DNA of 64,000 nucleotides from assembly GCF_002846335.1 (NCBI RefSeq), contig NZ_PJMQ01000001.1, forward strand, positions 3,224,001-3,288,000, given 5' to 3'. Under the pieces are notes generated by a model, which worked only from the letters and a program-made list of their open reading frames with translations, searched no databases and was not told where the DNA came from. This DNA comes from Janthinobacterium sp. 61. Its GTDB lineage: Bacteria > Pseudomonadota > Gammaproteobacteria > Burkholderiales > Burkholderiaceae_D. This document shows, one piece after another, positions 8,957 through 17,739 of this stretch (position 1 is its first letter; every line of letters begins with the position of its first letter). The position numbers and the translations under genes were made by a program.

Positions 8957-9640
8957 TTATTTGTCGCCGCTCAAGCCTTTTCGCCACAATACTTGCGCCT
9001 GTTCAAATGATGAAGCGGCCCCATCAAATGCACCTGCACCATCCGCCAGCGCCAGCCATGCCTGCGTGGCGTGCGAACCGCCCGTGCTGTCGCCGCCGGC
9101 GCGCACGCCGCGCATCCAGGCCAGTACCTCCTGATACTGCCCGGGGTGGCGTCCATGCATCCAGGCCAGGGCCACCAGGTCCGCATAAGCCTCTTCACGG
9201 CGCGTCTCGCGCAGCTCCTGCGCCAGCGATGTCAGCTTGTCCTGCTGCCTGCCGGGCGGCTCGGCAAAACCGCGTGGCAAGGCGTGCCAGTCACCCTGGG
9301 CATAGCGCTGGCAATGGCCGATTTCATGCGCCGTCATCGCTTCCATCATCATGCCTTGGCGCGCAACTGGCACGCCCTGCAAGACACTGTCCGCCTGTGT
9401 ATTGCCGCGCAGCGACAAGACCAGCTTGCAGCGCCCCGCTTCGTAGCCCAGCGCCAACGGCACGGCGCCGGGCGCATCCTGGGGCTGCACGATGATATCG
9501 ATGGGTAAGCCTTGCGCGCGGGCAAAGGCGATGACGGGCTGGCCAGCCTGCAGCCTGCGGCTTTCCAGATCGGTGAGCTGAGCATGCGCCATGGCAGGTG
9601 CGGCACTAAGCAAACTCAACAGCGAAATCAGTTTCAACAT
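8957..9640 (-). CDS. predicted exported zinc metallopeptidase (HEIGH)
   Basis: 227 aa from the start at 9640, which gives the signal peptide MLKLISLLSLLSAAPAMAHA; the longer open frame to 9769 adds an unconvincing N-terminus that crosses a terminator. The protein contains HEIGH within MTAHEIGHCQRYAQGD, matching the HEXXH zinc-peptidase signature. An EAYADLVALAWMHGRH segment 40-50 residues later can supply the third ligand (Glu), as in gluzincins. I do not recognise the exact family. No strong ribosome binding site is visible. It is probably a periplasmic protease; the substrate is unknown. Confidence 0.65.
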   Translation of the reverse strand: MLKLISLLSLLSAAPAMAHAQLTDLESRRLQAGQPVIAFARAQGLPIDIIVQPQDAPGAVPLALGYEAGRCKLVLSLRGNTQADSVLQGVPVARQGMMMEAMTAHEIGHCQRYAQGDWHALPRGFAEPPGRQQDKLTSLAQELRETRREEAYADLVALAWMHGRHPGQYQEVLAWMRGVRAGGDSTGGSHATQAWLALADGAGAFDGAASSFEQAQVLWRKGLSGDK

Positions 9641-9735
9641 GGGATCAACGGCAAGAAAGGAATGCAACCACTGCAGAGTAAGCGGTGAAGATATTTCCAC
9701 AAGGAAAAACTGGCAACTATTCACAAATAAAGACG

Positions 9736-9763
9736 AAAAAAAACCGGTGCAGCAGCACCGGCT
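9736..9763 (-). terminator. rho-independent terminator of the M49-like peptidase gene
   Basis: Read on the minus strand, stem CCGGTGC / GCACCGG with a 4-base loop is followed by eight T. It lies 29 bases past the stop of the 577-aa peptidase gene. Confidence 0.9.
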
Positions 9764-9791
9764 TTTCACACTGACAATCGTCAGGGCGGAT

Positions 9792-11525
9792 TTATTTCTT
9801 CGTCGCTTTATCCAGGGCGCGGGCCGTGACGAATTCCGGACGGATATCGTTCGGCACGGCTTTCATCTTGTCGAGCGCCACTTGCACTTCCGGACGAATC
9901 ACCACGTACTTGCTCATCAACGCTTGCGCGCGCGCATAGTCGCCCGTCGCCTCGATAGTCAAAAATTCGCGGTCCAGGTCGATCACGGCCTGTTTGATCT
10001 TGCCAAAATCAACGCCAAACTTGCCGTCGCCCAGGGAAACAAAACCGCCCTTGTCGAGGATGTAATTCATCTGGATGGCCATGCCACGCGCATGCGAATC
10101 CGTCAGGCCGAAATGCAGGGTGCGGAAACCGGAGGCGAGAAAAGTGTTGTACAGCTTGCGCTCGGCCGCCTCGCCCTGGCCCAGGGTGTCGTTCAGCTGC
10201 CCCTTGTCCATCATGTAGCGCAGCGCAAACAAGCCCGTGATGTCGGCCTTGGCTTCTTCGATGGTCGAATATGCTTCCTTCAAGTCCTGGCGTGGCGTCG
10301 ATGGCTTGCCGTCGACGACGGTGGCGTGCGGGCCCAGGCCGTGCATGATTTCATGCGCGAGGATGTGCGTGAAAAAGGAATTGAAGTCGACGTCCTGCTG
10401 CGCGTCGGCGGTCAGCACCAGTTTCGAGATCGGCGTCAGGGTGGCCTTGAACTTGGCTTCCTGCACGTTTTTCAACATCACACGCTTGGAACCGCGCGCG
10501 CTGATGATGCGCTCGTCGTTGGGCAGGTTGTAGGCGGCTGTCTGCACGGCCATGTTGCCGTCGCCCGCGCCATACACCTGGTTGACCACCACCATCGGTG
10601 CCAGCGCGCCCACTTTCGGGTTGCGGTACTGGGCATCGAGCGGCAGGTTGTCTTCCAGCTCCTGCATGTGCTTGGCGAAGAAGTTCAGCTTCTGCGTCTC
10701 GGCCTGGTCGCGGATATTCACATAGGCTTCGAAGGCCGCCTTGTAGCCGAACAGCTCGTCGTTATACGTTTCATACGGGCCGATGGTGATGTCGACGGGC
10801 GAGTCGAGGTCCATCCAGGCGAAGTCGGACGGCAGATAGTCGTTGTCGAGGAAAGCCTTGGCGCGCAAGGTGAGGAATTTCTTCAGGGACGCGTTGTCCG
10901 TGGCGGCCGCCGCCTCGTCGAGCAGCTTGGCCAGCTGCTTGAGTTCCACCTTGTACTCGTCCGAATACTTGACGGTCTGATATTTGCCATCCTTGCCCGC
11001 GCGAATCGTCGTGAAGAACCATTGCGCCTGCTGCTTGTCGTCCGCCGACAAGCCACTCATCCACGCTTCCAGGCTGGCCTTGGTGGCGCCCTGCGGATAG
11101 AAATTACCCGCTTCCGGCTTGTGCGCGGGAATGGCGATGCCCGCATAGCTGGCGGGCATGAACGAGGCGTGCGCGTCGAGCACCGACCATGGCCCCTTGT
11201 TGATCCAGAAATAATTCAGGCGCGCCTGGCCCAGCTTTGATTTATCCTTCTTCAAGGCCGCCCACAGCGCTTCATTGCCGGACCAGCGCTGGCGCAGTTG
11301 CAGCACGTCAACCAGCTTGGCCGCTTCGACCAGCTTGGCGATGGCCTGGCGGTCGCCAAAGGACAGGTGTGTGACATCGGCGGTCAGTTCAACGGGCGCA
11401 TAGCGGGCGCTCATGGCCGTCAGTTGTTGCGCCGTGGCCGGGCTTGCTGGTGCGGCGGCTGGCGTTGCGGCGCAGGCGCTGCCGACGGCGGCGGCCATCA
11501 GCAGGGGAATCAGGAGTTTTTTCAT
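9792..11525 (-). CDS. exported M49-like (dipeptidyl-peptidase III family) zinc peptidase
   Basis: 577 aa. Signal peptide MKKLLIPLLMAAAVGSACA starts at 11525; the frame extends to 11624 but that part overlaps the upstream gene's terminator. The zinc site is HEIMHGLGPH, followed about 45 residues later by YSTIEEAKADITGL, where EEAKAD gives the third ligand. This pairing matches the DPP III-like proteins known from bacteria and plants, which carry HEXXH in place of the HEXXXH of classical DPP III. Presumed role: periplasmic release of dipeptides. It has its own terminator, and another terminator lies just upstream, so it is monocistronic. Confidence 0.8.
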   Translation of the reverse strand: MKKLLIPLLMAAAVGSACAATPAAAPASPATAQQLTAMSARYAPVELTADVTHLSFGDRQAIAKLVEAAKLVDVLQLRQRWSGNEALWAALKKDKSKLGQARLNYFWINKGPWSVLDAHASFMPASYAGIAIPAHKPEAGNFYPQGATKASLEAWMSGLSADDKQQAQWFFTTIRAGKDGKYQTVKYSDEYKVELKQLAKLLDEAAAATDNASLKKFLTLRAKAFLDNDYLPSDFAWMDLDSPVDITIGPYETYNDELFGYKAAFEAYVNIRDQAETQKLNFFAKHMQELEDNLPLDAQYRNPKVGALAPMVVVNQVYGAGDGNMAVQTAAYNLPNDERIISARGSKRVMLKNVQEAKFKATLTPISKLVLTADAQQDVDFNSFFTHILAHEIMHGLGPHATVVDGKPSTPRQDLKEAYSTIEEAKADITGLFALRYMMDKGQLNDTLGQGEAAERKLYNTFLASGFRTLHFGLTDSHARGMAIQMNYILDKGGFVSLGDGKFGVDFGKIKQAVIDLDREFLTIEATGDYARAQALMSKYVVIRPEVQVALDKMKAVPNDIRPEFVTARALDKATKK

Positions 11526-11551
11526 GGGGGTCTCGGTTAGATTTTTCTCAG

Positions 11552-11590
11552 AAAAAAAAGCGGCTGGCGCGGATGGCGCGCTACCGCTTT
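11552..11590 (-). terminator. rho-independent terminator of the SDR gene
   Basis: On the minus strand, stem AAAGCGG / CCGCTTT, with additional pairing of GCGCG in the loop, runs into seven or eight T. It is placed 50 bases past the SDR stop. Confidence 0.8.
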
Positions 11591-11639
11591 CTTGCTCAGA
11601 CTGCGATTGTCCCACCTGCCCCATGGCATGGCAAGCCGC

Positions 11640-12239
11640 TTACCAGACCTTGTACACCTGCCCCGTCTGCGCCCCTTCCACGCTGCGGCTGTAAGCCAGG
11701 GCCACACGGCTGGCGGCAGCTGGCTCGAAGCCGTAGAAGAAGGGACCGTAAGCTTCCAGCGATTCTGCCAGCACCGTGGGGCTGACGACATTGATGCGCA
11801 CGCCGCGCGCCAGTTCGATGGCGGCGCCCCGCACGAAGCCTTCCACGGCCGCATTCGTCATACTGGCGGCCGCACCGAAGCGGATCGGGTGCTCGGCCAC
11901 GATGCCGCTGGTCAGGGTGATCGAGCCACCGTCGTTCAGGTATTCCTGCGCCACCAGCGCCACGTTGACCTGGCCCATCAACTTGCTGTCCAGGCCCAGC
12001 TGGAATTGCTCGGGAGTAAATTCGGCCAGGGGACCGAAATGCAGCTTGCCGGCCGTGACGACGACGGCGTCGACCTTGCCGATGCGCTTGAACAGGGCGC
12101 GCACTTGCGCAATGTCGCCCATGTCCGCCTGGTGCGTGCCGCTGCGGCTGCCCACTTCGATGATTTCATGGCGTTGCGCCAGTTGTGCCGCGACGGCCGT
12201 GCCGATGGTGCCGCTGGCACCGATGATGACGATTTTCAT
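11640..12239 (-). CDS. short SDR-family oxidoreductase lacking the YxxxK motif
   Basis: 199 aa, short for the family (about 250). The N-terminus MKIVIIGASGTIGTAVAAQL is a Rossmann nucleotide-binding site. VVVTAGKLHFGPL matches the NAG-type core, and LTSGI supplies the serine. At the place of the catalytic YxxxK the sequence reads FGAAASMTNAAVEGFV, with no Tyr or Lys. This is a known atypical subgroup, so a dehydrogenase role is uncertain. The gene is divergent from a LysR regulator with 112 bases between the start codons, the usual arrangement for a LysR target. Confidence 0.85.
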   Translation of the reverse strand: MKIVIIGASGTIGTAVAAQLAQRHEIIEVGSRSGTHQADMGDIAQVRALFKRIGKVDAVVVTAGKLHFGPLAEFTPEQFQLGLDSKLMGQVNVALVAQEYLNDGGSITLTSGIVAEHPIRFGAAASMTNAAVEGFVRGAAIELARGVRINVVSPTVLAESLEAYGPFFYGFEPAAASRVALAYSRSVEGAQTGQVYKVW

Positions 12240-12351
12240 GCTGCTTCCTTGTCTGGGGTTGAACGATGAAGCCAGTATGCACCGCTTCCAAAAAGGAATA
12301 AATACGCTAGAATTTATAAGATTACCAACTCACAGTTTGCAATCAAGGTGT

Positions 12352-13269
12352 ATGGATAAATTGCGCAGCATGGAAATCTTTGTCGCCGTCGTCGACCAGG
12401 GCAGTTTTACGGCCGCCGCCGACACCTTCCACATCTCGCCCGTGATGGTGGGCAAGCACATCAGGCAGCTCGAAGAGCGGCTGGGCACGCGCTTGCTGGC
12501 GCGCACCACGCGCCGGCAAAGCCTGACGGAAATCGGCCAGCAGTATGTGGAGCAGTGCCGCCAGATCCTGGCGCAGATCGCCGCAGCCGAAACGGGCGCG
12601 GAAGCGATGCAGGCCACGCCGCGCGGCAAGCTGAAAATCACGGCGCCCGTTTCCTTCGGCAGCGAACGCATGGCGCCGCTGCTGGCCGAGTATCTGACGG
12701 CCTATCCAGACGTGAGTCTGGAGCTGAATCTGAATGACAGGATGGTGGATCTGGTGGAGGAAGGTTTTGATGCGGCCATCCGCATCGGCGCGCTGGACGA
12801 TTCCGGCATGGTGGCGCGCCCCTTGCGGCCTTACGCGATGGTGATCTGCGCCTCGCCCGACTACCTGGCCAGGCACGGCACGCCGCGCTCGCCGGAGGAC
12901 CTGGCGCGGCACGAGTGCGTGGATTTCATGCAGTGGTCGCGCCACATGCGCTGGCGCCTGAGCGGCAAGGAAGCGCGCCACGATGGCGCGGCGGCCGAGA
13001 GCCGCTTCCGCTCGAACAATGGGCAGGCGCTGCGCATGGCGGCCCTGCACGGCTTCGGCATCGTCATGCAGGCGGAAATCCTGCTGGCCGACGATATCGC
13101 GGCGGGCCGCCTGGTGCCGCTGCTTCAGGATTATGTGCCGGCGCCGCGCCTGATGCATGTGCTGTATCCGCGCGACCGCCAGCCCACGCCCAAGCTGACG
13201 ACCTTCATCGACTTTCTGCTGGAACGCTACGGGCCAGCGGCGACACCGCCGCCGGCCACGCTCACGTAA
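12352..13269 (+). CDS. LysR-family transcriptional regulator
   Basis: 305 aa. The start at 12352 gives the typical N-terminus MDKLRSMEIFVAVVDQGSFT, with the winged helix-turn-helix over residues 1-65 (ISPVMVGKHIRQLEERLGTR). It is followed by a periplasmic-binding-protein-like effector domain (KLKITAPVSFGSERMAPLL). The open frame runs to 11776 but upstream residues overlap the divergent gene. Most likely it controls the atypical SDR gene next to it; AT-rich sequence at 12295-12330 in the shared gap is a plausible binding region. The inducer is unknown. Confidence 0.9.
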   Translation: MDKLRSMEIFVAVVDQGSFTAAADTFHISPVMVGKHIRQLEERLGTRLLARTTRRQSLTEIGQQYVEQCRQILAQIAAAETGAEAMQATPRGKLKITAPVSFGSERMAPLLAEYLTAYPDVSLELNLNDRMVDLVEEGFDAAIRIGALDDSGMVARPLRPYAMVICASPDYLARHGTPRSPEDLARHECVDFMQWSRHMRWRLSGKEARHDGAAAESRFRSNNGQALRMAALHGFGIVMQAEILLADDIAAGRLVPLLQDYVPAPRLMHVLYPRDRQPTPKLTTFIDFLLERYGPAATPPPATLT

Positions 13270-13277
13270 CTGAGAAC

Positions 13278-14741
13278 TTAGTTGGCCTTTGCCAGCTTCG
13301 CCAGCTCGCCATCGGGCTGCCAGCCGGCACCTAAAGAGCGGGCCACGGCAACGGTCGCCAGCAAGCGCTGGGTCTTGATCTGCACGGCGGCACGGTCAGC
13401 TGCCAGCGAGCTGCGCTGGGCATCGGTGACATCCAGGTAGGTAGAAATGCCGCGCTCGTAGCGCGTGCGCGCCACCAGGTAGGCGCGCGCGGCCGCTGCC
13501 TGCGACAGGGCCTGGGCGTCGCCCTGCAACTGGCGCTGCTCCACGTCGGACAAGGCGTCTTCCACTTCGCGCAAGGCCGTCAGCAGCTTCGTTTCGTGAT
13601 TCGCCACGGCTTCCGCATAGCGCGCCTTGGACAAGTCCAGGTTGGCCTGGTTGCGGCCACCGTCGAAGATGGGCAGGGACAGGGCCAGTGGGCCAAAGCT
13701 GAACTGGCGCGAACCTCCTTGCGCCAGGTCGCGCAGTTTTTCGGAGGCGTAGCCGAAATTGCCCGTCAATTGCAGCGAGGGGTAAAACGCGCCTTCGGCC
13801 ACGCCCACTTGCGCGTTCGCCGCGCGCAGGTTCGCCACGCTGGAGACCAGGTCCGGGCGGTGCGCCAGCAGGCTGGCAGGCAAGCCGACAGGGATACCTG
13901 GCGGCAGCGGCAAGATGGAAGGCTCGGCGGCCACCGGCAATTGCAGCGCCGACGGCGGCTTGCCCGTCAGGGTGGCCAAGCTGTTTTCCAGCTGGTTGCG
14001 CTGGCGCTTGACTTCATGCAGGTCGGCTTGCGCATTCGACAGTTCGACTTTTGCGCGCGCCAGGTCCAGCTCATTCGTCAGGCCCGCATTGAAGCGCGCT
14101 TCGACCAGCTGTGCCGACTCGCGGCGCGTGTCGAGCGCACCGTTCAGTATCGCCATTTCCGCATCCAGTCCCCGCAGTTGCCAGTAATTGCTGGCCACTT
14201 GCGCCGACAGCATCAGCAGCACGCCGTCACGGTCTGCCTGCGCCGCCAGCGCCTGCGAATCGGCCGCTTCGACCATGCGTTTCACGCGGCCCAGCAAGTC
14301 GACTTCATACGACAGCGAGCCGCCCACGGAAAAATTGTTGCCGCTGATGGAGCGGTTGCCCAGGGCCAGACCCTGCGAGGTGTTGGCCGAAGTGCGCGAA
14401 TTCGAGATGCCGGTGCTGACGTTGACGCTCGGACCCTGGTTGGCGCGCGCCGTGCCGCTTTGCGCCAGCGCCTGCAGCAGGCGCTCACCCGCCGCTTTCA
14501 CGCTGGGATTATCCTGCAGCGCGCTTTGCTCCAGGCGGTCCAGGGTAGCGTCGCCATAAATGCTCCACCACTCTTTGGGCAGCTGCGCTGCATCCGCTGC
14601 GGCAGCGCCGTGGCGGAAAACACCGTTGTCGATGCCGGCCACATTCGCCGGGGCGGTGAAATCCTGGCCCACTGTACCGCAGGCGGAGAGCGCCACGGCA
14701 AGGGAAGCGGCCAGCGCAATTTTCGTCAATACTGTTTGCAT
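13278..14741 (-). CDS. outer-membrane efflux lipoprotein (NodT/OprM type)
   Basis: 487 aa. The start at 14741 has AAGAAGG upstream and gives a lipoprotein signal with lipobox LSAC. The rest is two outer-membrane efflux protein repeats with long coiled-coil helices (for example ELDLARAKVELSNAQADLHE and YLDVTDAQRSSLAADRAAVQ). It forms the TolC-like exit duct of a tripartite pump. Last gene of the emrA-emrB-like operon; the gap to the inner-membrane pump gene is 40 bases. Confidence 0.93.
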   Translation of the reverse strand: MQTVLTKIALAASLAVALSACGTVGQDFTAPANVAGIDNGVFRHGAAAADAAQLPKEWWSIYGDATLDRLEQSALQDNPSVKAAGERLLQALAQSGTARANQGPSVNVSTGISNSRTSANTSQGLALGNRSISGNNFSVGGSLSYEVDLLGRVKRMVEAADSQALAAQADRDGVLLMLSAQVASNYWQLRGLDAEMAILNGALDTRRESAQLVEARFNAGLTNELDLARAKVELSNAQADLHEVKRQRNQLENSLATLTGKPPSALQLPVAAEPSILPLPPGIPVGLPASLLAHRPDLVSSVANLRAANAQVGVAEGAFYPSLQLTGNFGYASEKLRDLAQGGSRQFSFGPLALSLPIFDGGRNQANLDLSKARYAEAVANHETKLLTALREVEDALSDVEQRQLQGDAQALSQAAAARAYLVARTRYERGISTYLDVTDAQRSSLAADRAAVQIKTQRLLATVAVARSLGAGWQPDGELAKLAKAN

Positions 14742-14781
14742 GGTGTATACCTTCTTGTTCTTTAAGGGCTTGCGTTGGCGG

Positions 14782-16380
14782 TCAATGACCGCCGCCACCG
14801 CCACCGGGAGCTTTGAGTTTGTCGGCCAGCCACAGGGGCAAGATGCAGGCCAGCAGGATGGCGCCGATCAGGAAAAAGCCATCGTTGTAGGCCATCACAT
14901 ACGCTTCGCGGCGCACGATGCCGTCGATCGCCTGCAAGGCCTGGTTGCCGGCCGTGACGGCGTCATAGCCCTTGGCCATGAAAGTGGACGTCAGCTGGTC
15001 GATGCGCAGCTGCGTGGCGCTGGAATACGCATTGATCGCTTCACCCAGGCGCTGCGAGTGGAAATGCTCGCGAGTGCTCAGGGCCGTGGCCAGCAGGGCG
15101 ATGCCGATCGAGCCGCCCAGGTTGCGCGTCATGTTGAACAGGCTTGATGCGGACGGCATGTCCTTCGGCGCGATCCCCTTCATGGCGAAGTTCGACAGGG
15201 TCAACATGACGAAGGGCTGGCCCAGCGCGCGCACCACCTGCGACCACAGCAGCTGGTCGTAGCCGGTGGAAGCGTCCATGTAGGCATTCATCATGCACGA
15301 GCCGCCGAACAGCAGCAGGCCGAACGAGCACAGGATGCGGTTGTCCACCACGGACGACAGCTTGGCGACGAAGGGCATGATGAACAGCTGCGGCAAGCCT
15401 ACCCACATGATGACTTCACCGATCTGCATCGGCGAATAGCCGGCGATCTGGCCCAGGAACAGGGGCAGCAAAAAGGCCGAGCCATACAGGCCCATGCCCG
15501 TCACGGCCGACAGCACGGTGGCGACCAGAAAATTTCGCTGGCCGTACAGGGCCAGGTTGACGAACGGTTCGGCGCGCGTGGCGCTGGTGACGACCCAGCC
15601 CAGGATGCCCGTCAGCGCCAGCGCGGCAAAGGCAATGATGAAACCGGAGTCGAACCAGTCCTTCGAATTACCCTCTTCCAGGAAGATGGTCAGGCAGCCC
15701 AGGCCCAGGGCCATGAAGAAGATGCCCAGCCAGTCGGCTTTCCAGAACATCTCCAGCTTCATCGGCTCCTTGTCCAGGCCATAGATCATGCCGGCGATCA
15801 GCAGCACGCCCGGCACCCAGTTGATGTAGAAGATCGAGGGCCAGCCATACAGCTCGGAGAGGTAGCCGCCCAGGGTCGGGCCCATGGCCGGCGCCAGAGT
15901 GGCTGTCAGGCCGAAAATGGCCATGCCGACGGCGCGCTTCGACGGCGGCAGCTTGAGCATCACCAGGGTGAACGCCATCGGAATCAGCGCGCCGCCCGTA
16001 AAGCCTTGCAGCATGCGGAAGACGATCATGCTTTCCAGGTTCCAGGCCGTACCGCACAGGGTGGAGAACAGCAGGAAGAAGGCGGTGGTGCCGATCATGT
16101 AGGTGCGCAAGCCGAACACGCGCGCCAGCAGCGCGGTGAGGGGAATGACGATAATTTCCGCCACCAGGTAGGCCGTGGAAATCCACGAACCCTCTTCCTG
16201 GGTGGCCGACAGCGAGCCAAGGATATCCTTGAGCGAGGAGTTGGTGATCTGGATGTCGAGCACCGCCATGAAGGCGCCCAGCATGCCGGCGGCGACCGCC
16301 AGCCAGGTGCGCCCGGAGACTTTCTCGCTGATCACGGGGAACGCCGGCGATGCCGCCGGTGTGGTGGAAGGGCTGCTCAT
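14782..16380 (-). CDS. DHA2-family MFS drug efflux pump (EmrB/QacA type)
   Basis: 532 aa with about 14 predicted membrane helices. The N-terminus has MLGAFMAVLDIQITNSSL, the DHA2 motif in helix 1 (LDxTIVNxALP-like). Motif C is present in helix 5 (APAMGPTLGGYL). The tail is a short glycine-rich stretch ending GGGGGGH. It acts as the proton-driven inner-membrane component working with the adaptor encoded 6 bases upstream and the outer-membrane lipoprotein downstream. Substrates are probably hydrophobic toxic compounds; the exact range cannot be inferred. Confidence 0.93.
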   Translation of the reverse strand: MSSPSTTPAASPAFPVISEKVSGRTWLAVAAGMLGAFMAVLDIQITNSSLKDILGSLSATQEEGSWISTAYLVAEIIVIPLTALLARVFGLRTYMIGTTAFFLLFSTLCGTAWNLESMIVFRMLQGFTGGALIPMAFTLVMLKLPPSKRAVGMAIFGLTATLAPAMGPTLGGYLSELYGWPSIFYINWVPGVLLIAGMIYGLDKEPMKLEMFWKADWLGIFFMALGLGCLTIFLEEGNSKDWFDSGFIIAFAALALTGILGWVVTSATRAEPFVNLALYGQRNFLVATVLSAVTGMGLYGSAFLLPLFLGQIAGYSPMQIGEVIMWVGLPQLFIMPFVAKLSSVVDNRILCSFGLLLFGGSCMMNAYMDASTGYDQLLWSQVVRALGQPFVMLTLSNFAMKGIAPKDMPSASSLFNMTRNLGGSIGIALLATALSTREHFHSQRLGEAINAYSSATQLRIDQLTSTFMAKGYDAVTAGNQALQAIDGIVRREAYVMAYNDGFFLIGAILLACILPLWLADKLKAPGGGGGGH

Positions 16381-16386
16381 GAAAAC

Positions 16387-17595
16387 TTAGCGGGCGGCGG
16401 TCTGCGCGGCGGGAGCAGCTGGCGCAGCGGCATGGCGCGGCGCCTTGTCCTGAGACGACACGGGCTGGTTGACTTCCACTTCAGCAATCACCGACATGCC
16501 CGGCACCAGGCGGCCATTCATGGCCTTGATGTCTTCCGGCTTGAAGACGATTTTGACCGGCACGCGCTGGACGATCTTGGTGAAGTTGCCGGTGGCGTTA
16601 TCTGCAGGCAGCAGGGCGAATTGCGCGCCCGAGGCAGGTGCGAAGCTGTCGACCGTGCCCACCAGTTTCTTGCCTGGCATGGCGTCGATGGTCACGTGCA
16701 CGCTCTGGCCGCGGTGCAGGTCGGCCAATTGGGTTTCCTTGAAGTTGGCGGTGACCCAGACGTTGTCTTGCACGATGGCCGTCAATTGCTGGCCAGGCTG
16801 CACGCGCATGCCCGTTTCCACGTTGCGCTTGCCGATGCGGCCGGCAACGGGGGCCAGGATGCGGTTGTACTGCAGCTGCTGTTCCGCGTCCTTTAATTGC
16901 ACGCGCAGCACGGCCACTTGCGCCTTGGCCACGTCGCGTGCGGCTTGCGCCGCACCAATCTGCGCCTTGGCAGCCGAAGCGCTGTCGCGGCGGGCGGCCA
17001 GGTCGGCCACGGCGCTCGAGCGGGCCGCATTGGCCGCATCGAGTTCCGCTTTCGAGACGGCTTTCATCTGGCTCGTGTACAGCTGGCCATAACGGTCTGC
17101 ATCCTGTTTTGCGCGCAGCAGCTGTGCATCGGCCTGCGCCACTTGCGCCTGGGCGGCGCTCGCTTGCGCCTGCACTTGCGCGATTTGCGCGTCGGCCTGC
17201 AGCACTTGCTGCTCGGCGCTGGCGATCTGCGCGGCGATCTGCTCGGTTTTCACGCGCTGGTCGAAGGGATCGAGTTCAGCGATCACGTCGCCCTCTTTCA
17301 CCATTTGATTATCGTCAATGAAGACCTTGGTGACGACGCCGGAAATGCGTGCCGAAACGGGATGCACGTGGCCGGACACATAGGCGTTTTCCGTTTCCAC
17401 GAAATAGTGGCTGCGATACCACATGCGCGCGCCAGCGCCCAGCGCGACGAGGACGATCAGGCCGGCGATGATTTTTACGCGGTTGTTAGGTGGTGCGGAG
17501 CTGGCGGAAGCGGCGGGCAAGGAAGGTGCGGCAGGGGCCGCGGGTGGGACGGCGCTAAGCACCTTGTGCTCTGCTTGGCCTGGCTGGTTGGACAT
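16387..17595 (-). CDS. HlyD/EmrA-family membrane fusion protein
   Basis: 402 aa. The start at 17595 has GGAG 8 bases upstream; the open frame reaches 17673 but crosses the promoter. One N-terminal membrane anchor (IIAGLIVLVALGAGARMW), then a lipoyl/barrel-sandwich half, an alanine-glutamine-rich coiled-coil hairpin (residues about 110-220) and the second half with VTANFKETQLADLHRGQSV, a typical EmrA segment. It bridges the MFS pump and the outer-membrane duct. First gene of the operon, under the divergent promoter region that also serves the TetR gene. Confidence 0.93.
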   Translation of the reverse strand: MSNQPGQAEHKVLSAVPPAAPAAPSLPAASASSAPPNNRVKIIAGLIVLVALGAGARMWYRSHYFVETENAYVSGHVHPVSARISGVVTKVFIDDNQMVKEGDVIAELDPFDQRVKTEQIAAQIASAEQQVLQADAQIAQVQAQASAAQAQVAQADAQLLRAKQDADRYGQLYTSQMKAVSKAELDAANAARSSAVADLAARRDSASAAKAQIGAAQAARDVAKAQVAVLRVQLKDAEQQLQYNRILAPVAGRIGKRNVETGMRVQPGQQLTAIVQDNVWVTANFKETQLADLHRGQSVHVTIDAMPGKKLVGTVDSFAPASGAQFALLPADNATGNFTKIVQRVPVKIVFKPEDIKAMNGRLVPGMSVIAEVEVNQPVSSQDKAPRHAAAPAAPAAQTAAR

Positions 17596-17606
17596 ACTCG
17601 CTCCGA

Positions 17607-17630
17607 AAATGAAATGATATAGGTTCATTA
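17607..17630. promoter_or_regulatory. operator-like inverted repeat O2 (efflux locus)
   Basis: AAATGAAA, 8 bases, then GTTCATTA: the same geometry as the perfect site at 17657-17680, with 6 of 8 bases matching in the second arm. It overlaps the -10 box of the efflux promoter and would block it when bound. The centre lies exactly 50 bp from that of the other site. Confidence 0.6.
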
Positions 17631-17655
17631 TTGGACAAAGAAAAGCCAAAGTCAA
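17627..17655 (-). promoter_or_regulatory. promoter of the efflux operon
   Basis: On the minus strand TTGACT (17655-17650), a 17-base spacer and AATAAT (17632-17627) form a near-consensus sigma70 promoter. Transcription would begin about 20-25 bases before the EmrA-like start codon at 17595. Confidence 0.7.
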
Positions 17656-17656
17656 G

Positions 17657-17680
17657 AAATGAAACGATTGCATTTCATTT
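17657..17680. promoter_or_regulatory. operator-like inverted repeat O1 (efflux locus)
   Basis: Perfect 8-bp arms AAATGAAA / TTTCATTT flank 8 bases. It lies directly upstream of the efflux -35 box and overlaps the -35 of the divergent TetR-gene promoter, so one bound regulator could affect both directions. A TetR-family dimer typically binds such sites. Confidence 0.7.
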
Positions 17681-17696
17681 TAATTTGCACTACAGT
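17668..17696 (+). promoter_or_regulatory. promoter of the TetR-family gene
   Basis: TTGCAT (17668-17673), a 17-base spacer and TACAGT (17691-17696). The -35 sits inside the perfect inverted repeat O1, which fits autoregulation. Confidence 0.55.
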
Positions 17697-17739
17697 GTAA
17701 GCCATCACTTACCTTCCAACTTATAAAGAGACCCAGACC

